DNA of 15,232 nucleotides from an uncultured Eubacteriaceae bacterium (GCA_947565475.1 CANOGI010000017.1:1-15232); one strand, 5' to 3'. Counted from the first letter of the stretch, positions 1 to 8,093 are shown. The notes: generated by a model from the letters alone, not told the origin. Made by a program: numbers and translations.

Positions 1-94
1 AGAATAAAAACCTTGAGGTTCTGCCACAAGTCGGCTTACGCCGCCCGCACTTCTTTGCGGCGCCTATTGAAAAAAGTTTGGCAAAAACTTCTGA

Positions 95-114
95 GCAAAA
101 CTATGTTTTGCTGT
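95..114. terminator. Candidate hairpin downstream of the gtr-like genes
   Basis: An inverted repeat AGCAAAAC-(3 nt)-GTTTTGCT lies about 30 bases past the last stop codon of the minus-strand gtr block. On the plus strand it is followed by a short T-rich stretch; on the minus strand the following bases (CAGAAGTTTTTG) are only partly T-rich. It may terminate the minus-strand transcript or be bidirectional, but it is not a textbook terminator. A second GC-rich inverted repeat (CGCCGC...GCGGCG) lies at roughly 40-62. I see no gene in 1-144. Confidence 0.3.
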
Positions 115-144
115 TATTTTTCATCGGACTCACGTTATTTTACT

Positions 145-653
145 CTAATCCTCTGATTTGTTTTCCCTGAAATTCACAACAGCTATCCCATTAATCATCT
201 TAACGCTTGTTTTTGCGGGATAAACACCCATGCTCTTATACTCGTCGGTTTTCATAATCTCCTCAACTTCCTCTGATGAAGCCGTGTTAAGCTCAACGCC
301 CAAAAGATTTTTCATAAGGTTCCTTGTTTTATAGCTTGACTTGTTTAAATCTCTTAGACCCGTAATATAAAAACCATAGTTTCCTTGGTCGTTCGCTATA
401 TATGGAAACTTACTCCAATGCTCCCTCACGTTTTTTCCGAAAAGATAATTATTGTCGGCTATAATAGTAAATTTTGTGTTAATGGTAAATCCATCAAGCT
501 GTTCAAACCTGCCCAAAAGCCTTGACTCAAAACTTTTAGTGGCTTCCGTAATATAGTCGGCTTTTTGATAATAAGCGTTGTTAAGCCAAAAATTATACCC
601 GATTATAACAAAACTTAAAACCGCCAAAATTCTTTTGGCGAAGAAGATTACAT
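145..653 (-). pseudogene. Out-of-frame C-terminal part of gtr-like paralogue 1 (phase OFF)
   Basis: This stretch encodes the C-terminal third of the downstream gtr-like gene: a hydrophobic segment followed by a roughly 140-residue polar domain. It is clearly homologous to residues about 367-543 of the intact paralogue at 1738-3369. For example, both contain LNNAYY, RFEQLDGF, KTDEYKSM and YPAKTSVKMINGIAVVNF. It is not preceded by a ribosome binding site, and the only nearby start is a TTG inside the homologous region, so it is probably not translated alone. One extra G in the tract at 662-670 would join it to the upstream reading frame and give a 529-residue protein from the ATG at 1733. I regard it as the silenced half of a phase-variable gene rather than a decayed gene, because no other stop or frameshift is present. 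Confidence 0.8.
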
Positions 654-1733
654 TTAAAGTACCCCCCCCCTTGTGTTCATTTGGTATTCAGATAATAATA
701 CAACAGGCAGTATAAATATAAGTACGAAAGCGTAAGTATTTAAAGTGCTCGCGCTTGTCTCAACTCCTATAAAATCAATGAAATTTACAGCTAAAGGCAA
801 TAAAAGCAAAAGAGCGGCAATAAAAATTTTATTCACAATTTTAACCTTTTTGCCTGAATTAAGAATAATCATAACCACAGAAAAAACCATACAGCCTATA
901 TAAGCTATAGTTATAAAAAGAGGAACGTAAAAAAATCTGATTCCTTTTACTCCTAAATTATCTCCCGTAAAAAATTGTATAAATCCTGTATAAGTCCTTT
1001 TAATAAGAGCGGGTATCATATCAATAGGAATCTGCCCCATCGTGTCCGCTCCCTTATACGTTCCCAGCTCAATATTAAATGCCCATATACCGATTTTATA
1101 AACAACAGCCCCGAATATTCCAAGAGCCATAAGCCTCAAAGCTTTTTTAATAACTTCTTTAATATCTTTTTTTGTAAGCTCAATTATCAATATCATTATC
1201 GCCAGACTAATAGAAACAGCGATGTAAGACTGGTACAGTGACAAACTACAGGCGATAAAAAATCCCCCTGGCAGAAAGCCGTATTTATATTTATCAGCAA
1301 TAAAAACAGCTAAAACCGCCGTTAATAATGATAGAGAATATGTATCCCACAAAAAAGCGTAAACAAACGAGTAACTCCATGAAGGAAACGTAACAACCAA
1401 CGCCGCTATAATAATTTCATAAATTTTTCGCTCTATATGAAACAGTTTAAGTAAAAGTAGAATAGTAAGGGCAAGTTCTATAAACACTATAACAAATATA
1501 ACAACAGGCAGAAACGTAAATTCCGAATGCCCATAAAAATATCTCCCGTGTCCGAGTTCCGCGGGGGCTTTGGACAAATACCCGTGCATATCCTCGTTTA
1601 TAAACCGTCCCACAAAAAAATAAATATGCGTTAAAGCCATAATTAAAAATGTCCAAATTAATACGGCTTTACGCTTTATAAAAATCTCTTTTATTCCCTT
1701 TTCAAAACCCTCGATTGATTTTCTAAAACTCAT
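654..1733 (-). CDS. GtrII-like glucosyltransferase-family membrane protein, truncated by a 9-G tract (phase OFF)
   Basis: Polytopic membrane protein resembling the glucosyltransferase domain family related to GtrII, which in characterised members adds glucose to surface polysaccharide from a lipid-linked donor. Family assignment is from overall pattern: a cytoplasmic N-terminus, a first membrane segment, an acidic loop with NEDMHGY, about eight to ten further hydrophobic segments, and the blocks FPSWSYSF, WDTYSLSLL and FFIACSLSLYQSY. The start is the ATG at 1733, preceded by GAGAGAGGAAAA; a TTG at 1754 would place that ribosome binding site inside the coding region. The ATG lies 4 bases after the stop of the upstream paralogue, so the two are probably co-transcribed and translationally linked. 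The frame ends in MNTRGGVL-stop right after a 9-G run. The intact paralogue has 10 G at the same codon and continues for 180 residues. This product therefore lacks the last membrane segment and the C-terminal domain. Confidence 0.8.
   Translation of the reverse strand: MSFRKSIEGFEKGIKEIFIKRKAVLIWTFLIMALTHIYFFVGRFINEDMHGYLSKAPAELGHGRYFYGHSEFTFLPVVIFVIVFIELALTILLLLKLFHIERKIYEIIIAALVVTFPSWSYSFVYAFLWDTYSLSLLTAVLAVFIADKYKYGFLPGGFFIACSLSLYQSYIAVSISLAIMILIIELTKKDIKEVIKKALRLMALGIFGAVVYKIGIWAFNIELGTYKGADTMGQIPIDMIPALIKRTYTGFIQFFTGDNLGVKGIRFFYVPLFITIAYIGCMVFSVVMIILNSGKKVKIVNKIFIAALLLLLPLAVNFIDFIGVETSASTLNTYAFVLIFILPVVLLSEYQMNTRGGVL
662..670 (-). repeat. Homopolymeric G9 tract (OFF) in gtr-like paralogue 1
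   Basis: Nine consecutive C on the plus strand, G on the coding strand. Nine bases give AGG GGG GGG GTA CTT TAA and immediate termination. Ten would give AGG GGG GGG GGT ACT TTA AAT and rejoin the homologous C-terminal frame. The flanking sequence (ATGAACACAAG before, TACTTTAAATGTAATCTTC after on the coding strand) is nearly identical to that at 2270-2279. Confidence 0.9.
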
Positions 1734-1737
1734 AAAA

Positions 1738-3369
1738 CTATTTTCCTCTCTCAATAAAATTCACAACGGCTATCCCGTTAATCATCTTAACGCTTGTCTT
1801 AGCCGGATAAGCCTCCATACTTTTATATTCGTCGGTCTTTTTTATTTCCTCCATCTCCTCTTTTGACGCCGCCTTAAATTCAGCCCCGGCAAGATTCCTC
1901 ATAAGCTTTTCCATAGCAAAAGCGGCGTTATCCTTTCCCTTAAACCCAACGACCCTATACGTGAAACCCGGCTCATAAAGATTTGGAAATGTCATATAGC
2001 TGCCGCCAATAGGAAATACATTATTTTTCTTTCCAATCGGATTTTCCTTGAAATCCAAATTATCGTATATAATAGTAAACTTCGTGTCTTTGTTAAATCC
2101 GTCAAGCTGTTCAAATCTTGAAATCAGCCTTGTGACAAAACTTTTAGTATTTTCCATAACATAATCCGCTTTCAGATAATAGGCGTTATTAAGCCAAAAA
2201 TTATGAAAAATTATTATAAAGCTTAAAACAATCAAAATCCGCTTTGTAAAGAAGATTACGTTTAAAGTACCCCCCCCCCTTGTGTTCATTTGGTATTTAG
2301 ATAATAATACAAATGGCAGTATAAATATAACCACGAAAGCGTATGTATTCAAAGTATTAGCCTCTGTGTCCACTCCTATAAAATCCACTAAATTCACAGT
2401 CAGTGGTAAAAGCGCTATAATAACAGCGGCAAATATTTTATTCACGGCTTTAAGTTTTTTTGACATATTCAATTTTAACAAGCGCAGCGTAAAAATTATA
2501 TACGCTATATAAACAACAGCAATGAACATAGGAATATTAAAAAACCTCATTACACTGAAAGAGGAACCCTCAACGCCGAAATTACCTCCCGTAAAAAACA
2601 ATATAAAACTTTTATACGTTCTTCCAATAAGCTCCGGAATTTTGTCAATAGGAACAGCGCCCATCGAGGCTATTCCCTTATAATCGCTTAACTGTATATT
2701 AAACACCCACATACCGGCTTTATATAAAATAAGTCCCAGTATCCCGCAGATAAAAAGTTTAATGGCTTTTATCCCGACTTCTTTTAATTCCTTATGGCAA
2801 ACCTCATATAATAAAATTATCAGCGCCAAAGTCATCGATACCGCTATATAAGACTGATATAAAGACAAACTGCACGCTATAAAAAATCCTCCCGCTAAAA
2901 ATCCGTATTTCCATTTATCAGCGAGGTAAATAGCCAAGACCGCCGTTAATAGCGATAGAGAATATGTATCCCACATAAAAGCGTACATAAAAGAACAGCT
3001 CCAGGACGGAAACGTAACAACAAGAGCGCCAATAATAATACTATAAATCTTATCTTTAATATCAAAAAGTTCTAAAATAAATATTACGGTTATAGCAAGC
3101 TCAATAAAAACAATTAAGAAAATAACAATAGGTATCAAAGAAACTTCCATATCCCCGTAAAAATATCTTCCCAAATATGGTCTCGCGGGACCAGTGTGCA
3201 AATAACCGAGCATATCCTCATTTATCAGTCTTCTGATAAAAAAGTAAATATGCGTGATAAAAGTAAAAATGCCTGTCCAAATTAAAACAGACTTATGCTT
3301 GTTAAATATTTCTTTCCACTTTTCCTCAAAGCTCAGCGTCAAATTTTTTAATATATTTTTTAAACCCAT
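1738..3369 (-). CDS. GtrII-like glucosyltransferase-family membrane protein, intact (phase ON)
   Basis: A 543-residue polytopic membrane protein resembling the GtrII-type glucosyltransferase domain family, inferred to modify a surface glycan. Hydrophobic segments lie at about 28-46, 77-101, 107-122, 135-150, 160-190, 205-225, 278-299, 312-332, 342-357 and 371-393. A conserved acidic loop NEDMLGY (50-56) lies after the first segment, where catalytic or substrate-binding acidic residues would be expected. A polar C-terminal domain (about 400-543) follows the last segment and probably lies outside the membrane. The start is the ATG at 3369, preceded by GGAAAGGA; a TTG at 3390 is also in frame but would bury that site. 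A 10-G tract falls at codons 364-367 and keeps the frame open. Paralogue 1 follows after 4 bases. No gtrA-like flippase or gtrB-like bactoprenol transferase is visible, so the donor partner must lie elsewhere. The family call is moderately sure; the substrate is unknown. Confidence 0.8.
   Translation of the reverse strand: MGLKNILKNLTLSFEEKWKEIFNKHKSVLIWTGIFTFITHIYFFIRRLINEDMLGYLHTGPARPYLGRYFYGDMEVSLIPIVIFLIVFIELAITVIFILELFDIKDKIYSIIIGALVVTFPSWSCSFMYAFMWDTYSLSLLTAVLAIYLADKWKYGFLAGGFFIACSLSLYQSYIAVSMTLALIILLYEVCHKELKEVGIKAIKLFICGILGLILYKAGMWVFNIQLSDYKGIASMGAVPIDKIPELIGRTYKSFILFFTGGNFGVEGSSFSVMRFFNIPMFIAVVYIAYIIFTLRLLKLNMSKKLKAVNKIFAAVIIALLPLTVNLVDFIGVDTEANTLNTYAFVVIFILPFVLLSKYQMNTRGGGTLNVIFFTKRILIVLSFIIIFHNFWLNNAYYLKADYVMENTKSFVTRLISRFEQLDGFNKDTKFTIIYDNLDFKENPIGKKNNVFPIGGSYMTFPNLYEPGFTYRVVGFKGKDNAAFAMEKLMRNLAGAEFKAASKEEMEEIKKTDEYKSMEAYPAKTSVKMINGIAVVNFIERGK
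2270..2279 (-). repeat. Homopolymeric G10 tract (ON) in gtr-like paralogue 2
   Basis: Ten consecutive C on the plus strand (G on the coding strand) inside an open gene, encoding R-G-G-G. Loss or gain of one base would truncate the protein shortly after residue 366 and remove its C-terminal 180 residues. The sequence around it matches the 9-G tract in the adjacent paralogue almost base for base. Confidence 0.9.
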
Positions 3370-3419
3370 AAAATAAGCATTCCTTTCCAAAAATCAAAAA
3401 AACACCGGCTTGTTTACAA

Positions 3420-3534
3420 TAGACTTCTTTCAAAACTGTGCTTATGCGGCAATTTCATAATAGAAAAAGGTTTTTATTCAAAATTTTAGCGAAAGGCATT
3501 TTGAATTTTAAACGCCAAAATCTCTAAGAAATAG
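3420..3534. repeat. Truncated copy of the TAGACTTCTTTC inverted-repeat element
   Basis: It begins with TAGACTTCTTTCAAAACT, matching the left end of the complete element at 3535-3706 with one difference, and carries the same internal block TTTAGCGAAAGGCATTTTG. It lacks a right end where the next copy begins. It lies directly upstream of the intact gtr-like gene and probably supplies or contains that gene's promoter region, though I could not pick out a convincing -35/-10 pair. Confidence 0.6.
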
Positions 3535-3706
3535 TAGACTTCTTTCGAAACTATAAAATTATGACTATTCAATAAAAAAATATTTTATTTAATGGTTTAG
3601 CGAAAGGCATTTTGCTTTTTTAAATGCCGAAAGCGTAAAGAAGCATTAAATTAAATATTTTTTTCAGACGTTACTTCTATAAACGTGAAGTTTCGTAAGA
3701 AGTCTA
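3535..3706. mobile_element. 172-bp MITE-like palindromic element, TAGACTTCTTTC termini
   Basis: The 18-bp ends match at 17 of 18 positions (left TAGACTTCTTTCGAAACT; the right end, reverse-complemented, is TAGACTTCTTACGAAACT). A second inverted pair lies inside (AATATTTTATTTAATG against the complement of CATTAAATTAAATATT, 15 of 16), and GGCATTT/AAATGCC sits at the centre. The element could therefore fold end to end. It has no coding capacity. Size and architecture suit a non-autonomous derivative of a DNA transposon. I see no clear target duplication. Confidence 0.65.
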
Positions 3707-3738
3707 TTGAACAAAAAATTTTTTCTTACTTTTTTGAA

Positions 3739-3777
3739 TTATAGTCAAATCACTTGAAAAGGAGCAAAAGAAGTCTA
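3739..3777. repeat. Partial TTATAGTC element next to a TAGACTTC-type end
   Basis: TTATAGTCAAATCACTTGAA at 3739-3758, followed by AAGGAGCAAAAG, matches the left end of the complete element at 11874-12025 and the copy at 15137. It then runs straight into AGAAGTCTA (3769-3777), which is the right-end signature of the other inverted-repeat family. The 3' flank of hemW is thus a junction of two repeat families, one probably truncated by the other. Confidence 0.6.
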
Positions 3778-3812
3778 ATAAAATCAATAAACTTAAAAAC
3801 AAGTCCGCTAAA

Positions 3813-4940
3813 TTATAAAAACTCTCTGAAAACCACGTTAGAAAGGTCGATTCCCCTTTCCGTTAGACTGATTCTCTCCCCGTCGTCCAACAAAAGCCCC
3901 CGCTCTGAGAGTTTCTTTATCTCTTTTCCGAAAAGAGCCTCCATATCAACACCGAAATAATCATAAAAATCTTTTCTTAAAATCCCTTCCGTCATTCTCA
4001 GCCCTAAAAACATAAACTCAGCGAAAGCGTCTCTCTCAGTAAACTCGTCCCGCTCACCAAACCAATTACCTCCTATGTAGTCCGAAAGACTTAGATTATT
4101 GCGGCTTCTCTCATTGTCAAGAAAAGAACACGCCCCAAGGCCAAAACCTATATACTCTTTTCTTTTCCAATAAACTATATTATGCCGACACTCAAAACCC
4201 TTTTTAGAGAAATTGGAAATCTCATACTGAAAAAAACCGTTTTCTCTTAAAATTTCTTTAGCCCTGTAATACATTTCCCTGTCGTCCTCGTCGGAAACTT
4301 CCATAAGCTCACCTTTTTCAAACATATTAAAAAAAGGCGTTCCCTCCTCAATAATGAGGCTGTAAACAGATAAATGAGACGGTCTAAGGCTCACCGCCGT
4401 TTTAACAGTTTCCTCCCACTCATCTATACTTTGACTCGGAAGAGCGAACATAAGGTCAAAATTCACGTTTTTAAAACCAGCCCTCTGTATAAGCTCAAAA
4501 CACTCAAAAAAATCTCTCCTGTCGTGTATTCTTCCAAGAATTTTAAGCAGTCTTTCAGAAAAAGACTGAACGCCCACGCTTAATCTGTTTACCCCATAGT
4601 CTCTATATTCTTTAAGCTTGTCAAAATCAACGGTTTTAGGATTTACCTCCATTGAGAGTTCGGCGTTTGGGTCAGTTTTGAATTTGCCTAAAACAGCCTT
4701 TAAAATCTCTCCTGTAAACTTACTTGGCATAACCGATGGCGTCCCACCGCCTAAAAATATTGTTTTAACAATATACCCTTCCGCTTTATCAAAAGCGTTT
4801 ATCTCGGAAACAAGAGCGTTTTTATACGCCTCAAAATACTCTTCCTTTCCCGCGAAAGAGTTAAAATCGCAGTACAGACACTTTCTCACGCAAAAAGGGA
4901 TATGAATATATATACTTATCTCTTTTTTTAACCCCGACAT
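3813..4940 (-). CDS. hemW: HemW-like radical SAM protein (heme chaperone family)
   Basis: A 375-residue radical SAM enzyme of the HemW/HemN-related family. It has the 4Fe-4S motif CxxxCxxC at C17, C21 and C24 (PFCVRKCLYCDF), the GGGTP SAM-binding motif at 64-68, and a C-terminal HemN_C-like region (FAEFMFLGLRMTEGI). The length and the CxxxCxxC spacing near the N-terminus, without an N-terminal extension, fit HemW, a heme-binding protein often annotated as oxygen-independent coproporphyrinogen III oxidase, rather than true HemN. The ATG at 4940 is preceded by GGAGG at good spacing. It is the third gene after lepA and the stalk protein, with 37 bases between it and the latter. Adjacency of lepA and hemW is common in Firmicutes, where hrcA-grpE-dnaK often follow; here that continuation is replaced by repeats and the gtr-like genes. 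Confidence 0.92.
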   Translation of the reverse strand: MSGLKKEISIYIHIPFCVRKCLYCDFNSFAGKEEYFEAYKNALVSEINAFDKAEGYIVKTIFLGGGTPSVMPSKFTGEILKAVLGKFKTDPNAELSMEVNPKTVDFDKLKEYRDYGVNRLSVGVQSFSERLLKILGRIHDRRDFFECFELIQRAGFKNVNFDLMFALPSQSIDEWEETVKTAVSLRPSHLSVYSLIIEEGTPFFNMFEKGELMEVSDEDDREMYYRAKEILRENGFFQYEISNFSKKGFECRHNIVYWKRKEYIGFGLGACSFLDNERSRNNLSLSDYIGGNWFGERDEFTERDAFAEFMFLGLRMTEGILRKDFYDYFGVDMEALFGKEIKKLSERGLLLDDGERISLTERGIDLSNVVFREFL

Positions 4941-4977
4941 ATTTTATAACCTCCAAATTAAAGCCCTCACCAAAATA

Positions 4978-5871
4978 TCAGCCAGCGAAAGCCAAAGCGC
5001 CGGGCTCATTTGGGTCAAAGAGATAAATATTCATTTCCAGCCCGTTGTAATACACATATACGGCCCCCGTATACTTGTCAACCCAAAAATCAAACACAAC
5101 GGGAATTACATAATATCTGTCGTCTTCCGCCGACACCCTCAGATTTAAAATAGCCTCTCTAATGTCGTCCCCGTCTCTTTCCCATGCATTTCCAGCATTT
5201 ATTGGAATATACTCTCCATACCTGTTCTCATACGCCGTTATAAGTTTCTCTCTCACAATATCAACGGCTTTTTCCCTTGAGATTGGTTTAACATCCTCAT
5301 CATAACGGCTTATCATAATACGAGGCAGCCTTCTTATAATGTCTTTTTCTTTTGACTCCTCGTTTATAGAATAAACAATCTCGGCGCCTAACGCCTCCGT
5401 TATAAATTTTTCCGGCACATATATTAAACCGTCAATTATTTTCGGCGGAATGTCAAGAATCAACTCATTTTTCCCCGATAATACTTTTACATTTCCCTCC
5501 CCGACTTTTATTGTGTTTTCCCCGTCTGAAATCTCGGTTTCTCTTGTGTTCGGAATCCATTTGACCTCCGCCCCGAGAGCTTCCGAAATAAGTCTTAGTG
5601 GAAATGTTATTTTTCCATTTTCCATAACAATCTTAAAGTCTTTTACAATAGAACCGTTAATAAACAGGGCAGTATAACCCCGTTCAATCGACTCTTCGCC
5701 TCCGTCGCCATATTTAATATAACCTTTGTCGTCATAAGCGTCCTCGGAAGGCATAATTCTTAAATTATCAATATTTGTCTCCCTTACATATGCTTCTCCG
5801 TCCCCCGCGTACGTGTCTACAGTCGGCAAAACAAAATTTAATAAAATCAATCCGGCTAAAATCTTTTTCAT
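4978..5871 (-). CDS. Secreted protein with copper-amine-oxidase-N-type stalk domain
   Basis: A 297-residue exported protein. Residues 1-22 form a signal peptide (MKKILAGLILLNFVLP..., probable cleavage after TYA). Residues about 67-180 contain two copies of the stalk-type pattern: FINGSIVKDFKI...FPLRLISEALGAEVKW and LDIPPKIIDGLIYVPEKFITEALGAEIVY. This pattern is typical of the copper amine oxidase N-terminal-like domain widespread in Clostridia, where it is usually a cell-surface module without catalytic role. The remaining C-terminal region (about 190-297) is acidic and holds a segment PVVFDFWVDKYTGAVYVYYNG that recalls PepSY-type folds, but I cannot assign it firmly. The ATG at 5871 is preceded by GAGGGG. 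It starts 15 bases after the lepA stop, so it is co-transcribed with lepA and hemW. Its function is unknown. Confidence 0.8.
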   Translation of the reverse strand: MKKILAGLILLNFVLPTVDTYAGDGEAYVRETNIDNLRIMPSEDAYDDKGYIKYGDGGEESIERGYTALFINGSIVKDFKIVMENGKITFPLRLISEALGAEVKWIPNTRETEISDGENTIKVGEGNVKVLSGKNELILDIPPKIIDGLIYVPEKFITEALGAEIVYSINEESKEKDIIRRLPRIMISRYDEDVKPISREKAVDIVREKLITAYENRYGEYIPINAGNAWERDGDDIREAILNLRVSAEDDRYYVIPVVFDFWVDKYTGAVYVYYNGLEMNIYLFDPNEPGALAFAG

Positions 5872-5886
5872 ATAATCCCCTCTTCC

Positions 5887-7701
5887 TTACTCGTCGTCAA
5901 GCTTCAATACACTCATAAAAGCGCTCTGCGGAACCTCAACACTGCCAATCTGGCGCATACGTTTTTTACCCTCTTTTTGTTTCTCAAGGAGTTTTCTCTT
6001 TCTCGTAATGTCACCGCCGTAACATTTCGCTAAAACGTCTTTTCTCATAGCGCTCACCGTTTCTCTCGCTATAATCTTGTTTCCTATGGCAGCCTGTATA
6101 GGAATCTCAAAAAGATGCCTCGGAATTTCCGCTTTAAGCTTCTCCGCTATTTTTCTGCCTCTCTCAACCGCGGACGACTCATGAACGATAAAGGAGAGAG
6201 CGTCAACAACCTCCCTGTTTACCATCATATCCAACTTAACAAGCTTTGACTCCTCATATCCCGTAAGTTCGTAATCAAAAGAGGCATATCCTCTCGTGCG
6301 TGACTTTAAAACGTCAAAGAAATCATAAATAATCTCGTTAAGAGGCAGGTTATAAGTGAGGACGGCCCTCGTCTCCTCAAGATATTCCATTCCCACATAT
6401 TCCCCTCTTCTCTGCTGACAAAGCTCCATAACGGTTCCTATATAGTCGCTTGGCAAAATAATTTCCGCCTTAACAATAGGTTCCTCCATTTTCTCAATAG
6501 ACGTGACGTCTGGCATATCGCTGGGATTTGAAAGTTCAATTATATCTCCGTTCGTAAGATATATTTTATAAATAACACTCGGAGCCGTCGTTACAAGGTC
6601 GAGATTATATTCCCTCTCAAGTCTTTCCTGAATAATCTCAAGATGTAAAAGCCCAAGAAAGCCGCATCTAAAACCAAAGCCCAAAGCCACTGACGTTTCC
6701 GGCTCAAACTGTAAAGAGGCGTCGTTTAAGCTAAGCTTGTCAAGGGCGTCTCTTAAATCCTGATATTTTGAGCCATCAGCTGGAAAAATACCGCAGTATA
6801 CCATAGGATTTACCTTTTTATATCCCGGCAAAGCCTCTTTAGTAGGTCTTGACGCTTCAGTAACAGTGTCGCCTATTCTCGTGTCGGCGACATTCTTAAT
6901 GCTGGCGGTAAGATATCCCACTTCTCCGGCTCCGAGACTGTCGGCGGGAATAAATCTTCCAGGGCCAAACACGCCGACCTCCGTAACCTCAAATTCTTTT
7001 TCTGTCGCCATAAACCTTATTTTCGTTCCTTTTCTCACTGAGCCGTCAAAAACTCTCATAAACACGATAACGCCTTTATAAGCGTCGTAAAAACTGTCAA
7101 AAATCAAAGCTTTTAAAGGAGCGCTATAGTCTCCTTTAGGCGCGGGAATATCCGATATTATTTTATCAAAAACGTCTTTTATGTTAATATCCGCTTTCGC
7201 CGATATAAGAGGAGCGCCTTCGGCGTCAAGACCTATTATGTCCTCTATCTCCTGTTTAACCCTTTCCGTGTCGGCGCTGGGCAAATCAATTTTGTTTATA
7301 ACGGGTATAACCTCCAAATCATTATCAAGGGCGAGATAAACGTTAGCGAGAGTCTGCGCCTCCACCCCTTGAGCGGCGTCTACCACCAAAACCGCCCCGT
7401 CACAGGCGGCGAGACTCCTCGACACCTCATAATTAAAGTCTACGTGACCAGGCGTGTCAATTAAATTAAGGGTATACTCCTCGCCGTCGTCCGCCTTGTA
7501 AATAAGCCTTACCGCCTGGGCCTTAATAGTGATTCCCCTTTCTCTTTCAAGCTCCATGTTGTCAAGAACCTGCTCCTGCATTTCTCTCTGCGTCAAAAGC
7601 CCTGATTTTTGAATAAGCCTGTCCGCCAATGTAGACTTGCCGTGGTCTATATGAGCTATTATACTGAAATTTCTTATTTTAGACTGTCTGTCAAAAGACA
7701 T
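5887..7701 (-). CDS. lepA: Elongation factor 4 (LepA)
   Basis: Ribosome-associated GTPase (EF4), 604 residues, the usual length. G-domain motifs are present in order: AHIDHGKST (16-24), ERGITIK (54-60), DTPGHVDF (82-89) and NKID (136-139). EF-G-like domains follow, then the LepA-specific C-terminal domain with SYIGTV-like and RGEYVGMEY segments and a basic tail (KRKLLEKQKEGKKRMRQIG). The start is the ATG at 7701, preceded by GGGAGGA. An upstream in-frame extension to 7758 is rejected because it would run through the promoter at 7729-7758. It is the first gene of the minus-strand operon lepA - stalk protein - hemW and is divergent from signal peptidase I. Confidence 0.97.
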   Translation of the reverse strand: MSFDRQSKIRNFSIIAHIDHGKSTLADRLIQKSGLLTQREMQEQVLDNMELERERGITIKAQAVRLIYKADDGEEYTLNLIDTPGHVDFNYEVSRSLAACDGAVLVVDAAQGVEAQTLANVYLALDNDLEVIPVINKIDLPSADTERVKQEIEDIIGLDAEGAPLISAKADINIKDVFDKIISDIPAPKGDYSAPLKALIFDSFYDAYKGVIVFMRVFDGSVRKGTKIRFMATEKEFEVTEVGVFGPGRFIPADSLGAGEVGYLTASIKNVADTRIGDTVTEASRPTKEALPGYKKVNPMVYCGIFPADGSKYQDLRDALDKLSLNDASLQFEPETSVALGFGFRCGFLGLLHLEIIQERLEREYNLDLVTTAPSVIYKIYLTNGDIIELSNPSDMPDVTSIEKMEEPIVKAEIILPSDYIGTVMELCQQRRGEYVGMEYLEETRAVLTYNLPLNEIIYDFFDVLKSRTRGYASFDYELTGYEESKLVKLDMMVNREVVDALSFIVHESSAVERGRKIAEKLKAEIPRHLFEIPIQAAIGNKIIARETVSAMRKDVLAKCYGGDITRKRKLLEKQKEGKKRMRQIGSVEVPQSAFMSVLKLDDE

Positions 7702-7728
7702 AAAAAAATCCTCCCTGCCTGTACTTAT

Positions 7729-7758
7729 ATTATAGTCAACAAACTTAAAAACAAACAA
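7729..7758 (-). promoter_or_regulatory. lepA operon promoter
   Basis: On the minus strand the -35 is TTGTTT (7753-7758) and the -10 is a perfect TATAAT (7729-7734), with an 18-base spacer. Transcription should start near 7722, leaving a leader of about 20 bases with the GGGAGGA ribosome binding site. This placement supports the ATG at 7701. Confidence 0.65.
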
Positions 7759-7831
7759 GTTCGTCGCTTAAAATCCTTTTAGCTTTATTGCCGTCTGCCG
7801 GCTTGACTACACTCTCTCGAGCGTACTACTA

Positions 7832-7946
7832 AAGACTACTCGAATTTTTATATAACAAAAATTCTCGTAACCAACGGCGAAAGTATTCTCCTTTGTATTA
7901 AGTTCCCCCGCTTAATAAGCTGGTGTCTTCCTCCGTCTGGTCAAAT
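7832..7946 (+). repeat. Structured repeat REP-A, copy 1 (short form)
   Basis: It begins AAGACTACTCGAATTTTTAT and contains the hairpin GAATTTTT-loop-AAAAATTC, then GTAACCAACGGCGAAAGTAT, CTCCTTTGTATT, CCCCCGCTTAATAAGC and a closing CCGTCTGGTCAAA that pairs imperfectly with the ACCAACGG arm. It lies between the lepA and sip promoters. The rest of the 7702-8203 gap holds no gene I can see. Confidence 0.75.
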
Positions 7947-8093
7947 AATTCTTTGTCCCTTATCGAAACGCCGTAATCGCGTAGTCCTGAAAGAAGACCG
8001 CTGTTTGTTTTACAGTATATCATACATTAGGAAAAGTTTGTATAAAAAATTTTTAAAAAAAATTAAATTTTTATATTATTTTCTTAACAATTA

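Noticed and set aside
662..670. Simple assembly error as the explanation for the split gtr-like gene
   Set aside because: It cannot be excluded from sequence alone, but two paralogues with long G tracts at the same codon make biological length variation plausible. It is listed as the refuting test instead.
7702..7758. Nineteen-residue N-terminal extension of LepA
   Set aside because: It runs through the predicted -10/-35 region, and the ATG at 7701 has a strong ribosome binding site and the usual LepA N-terminus.
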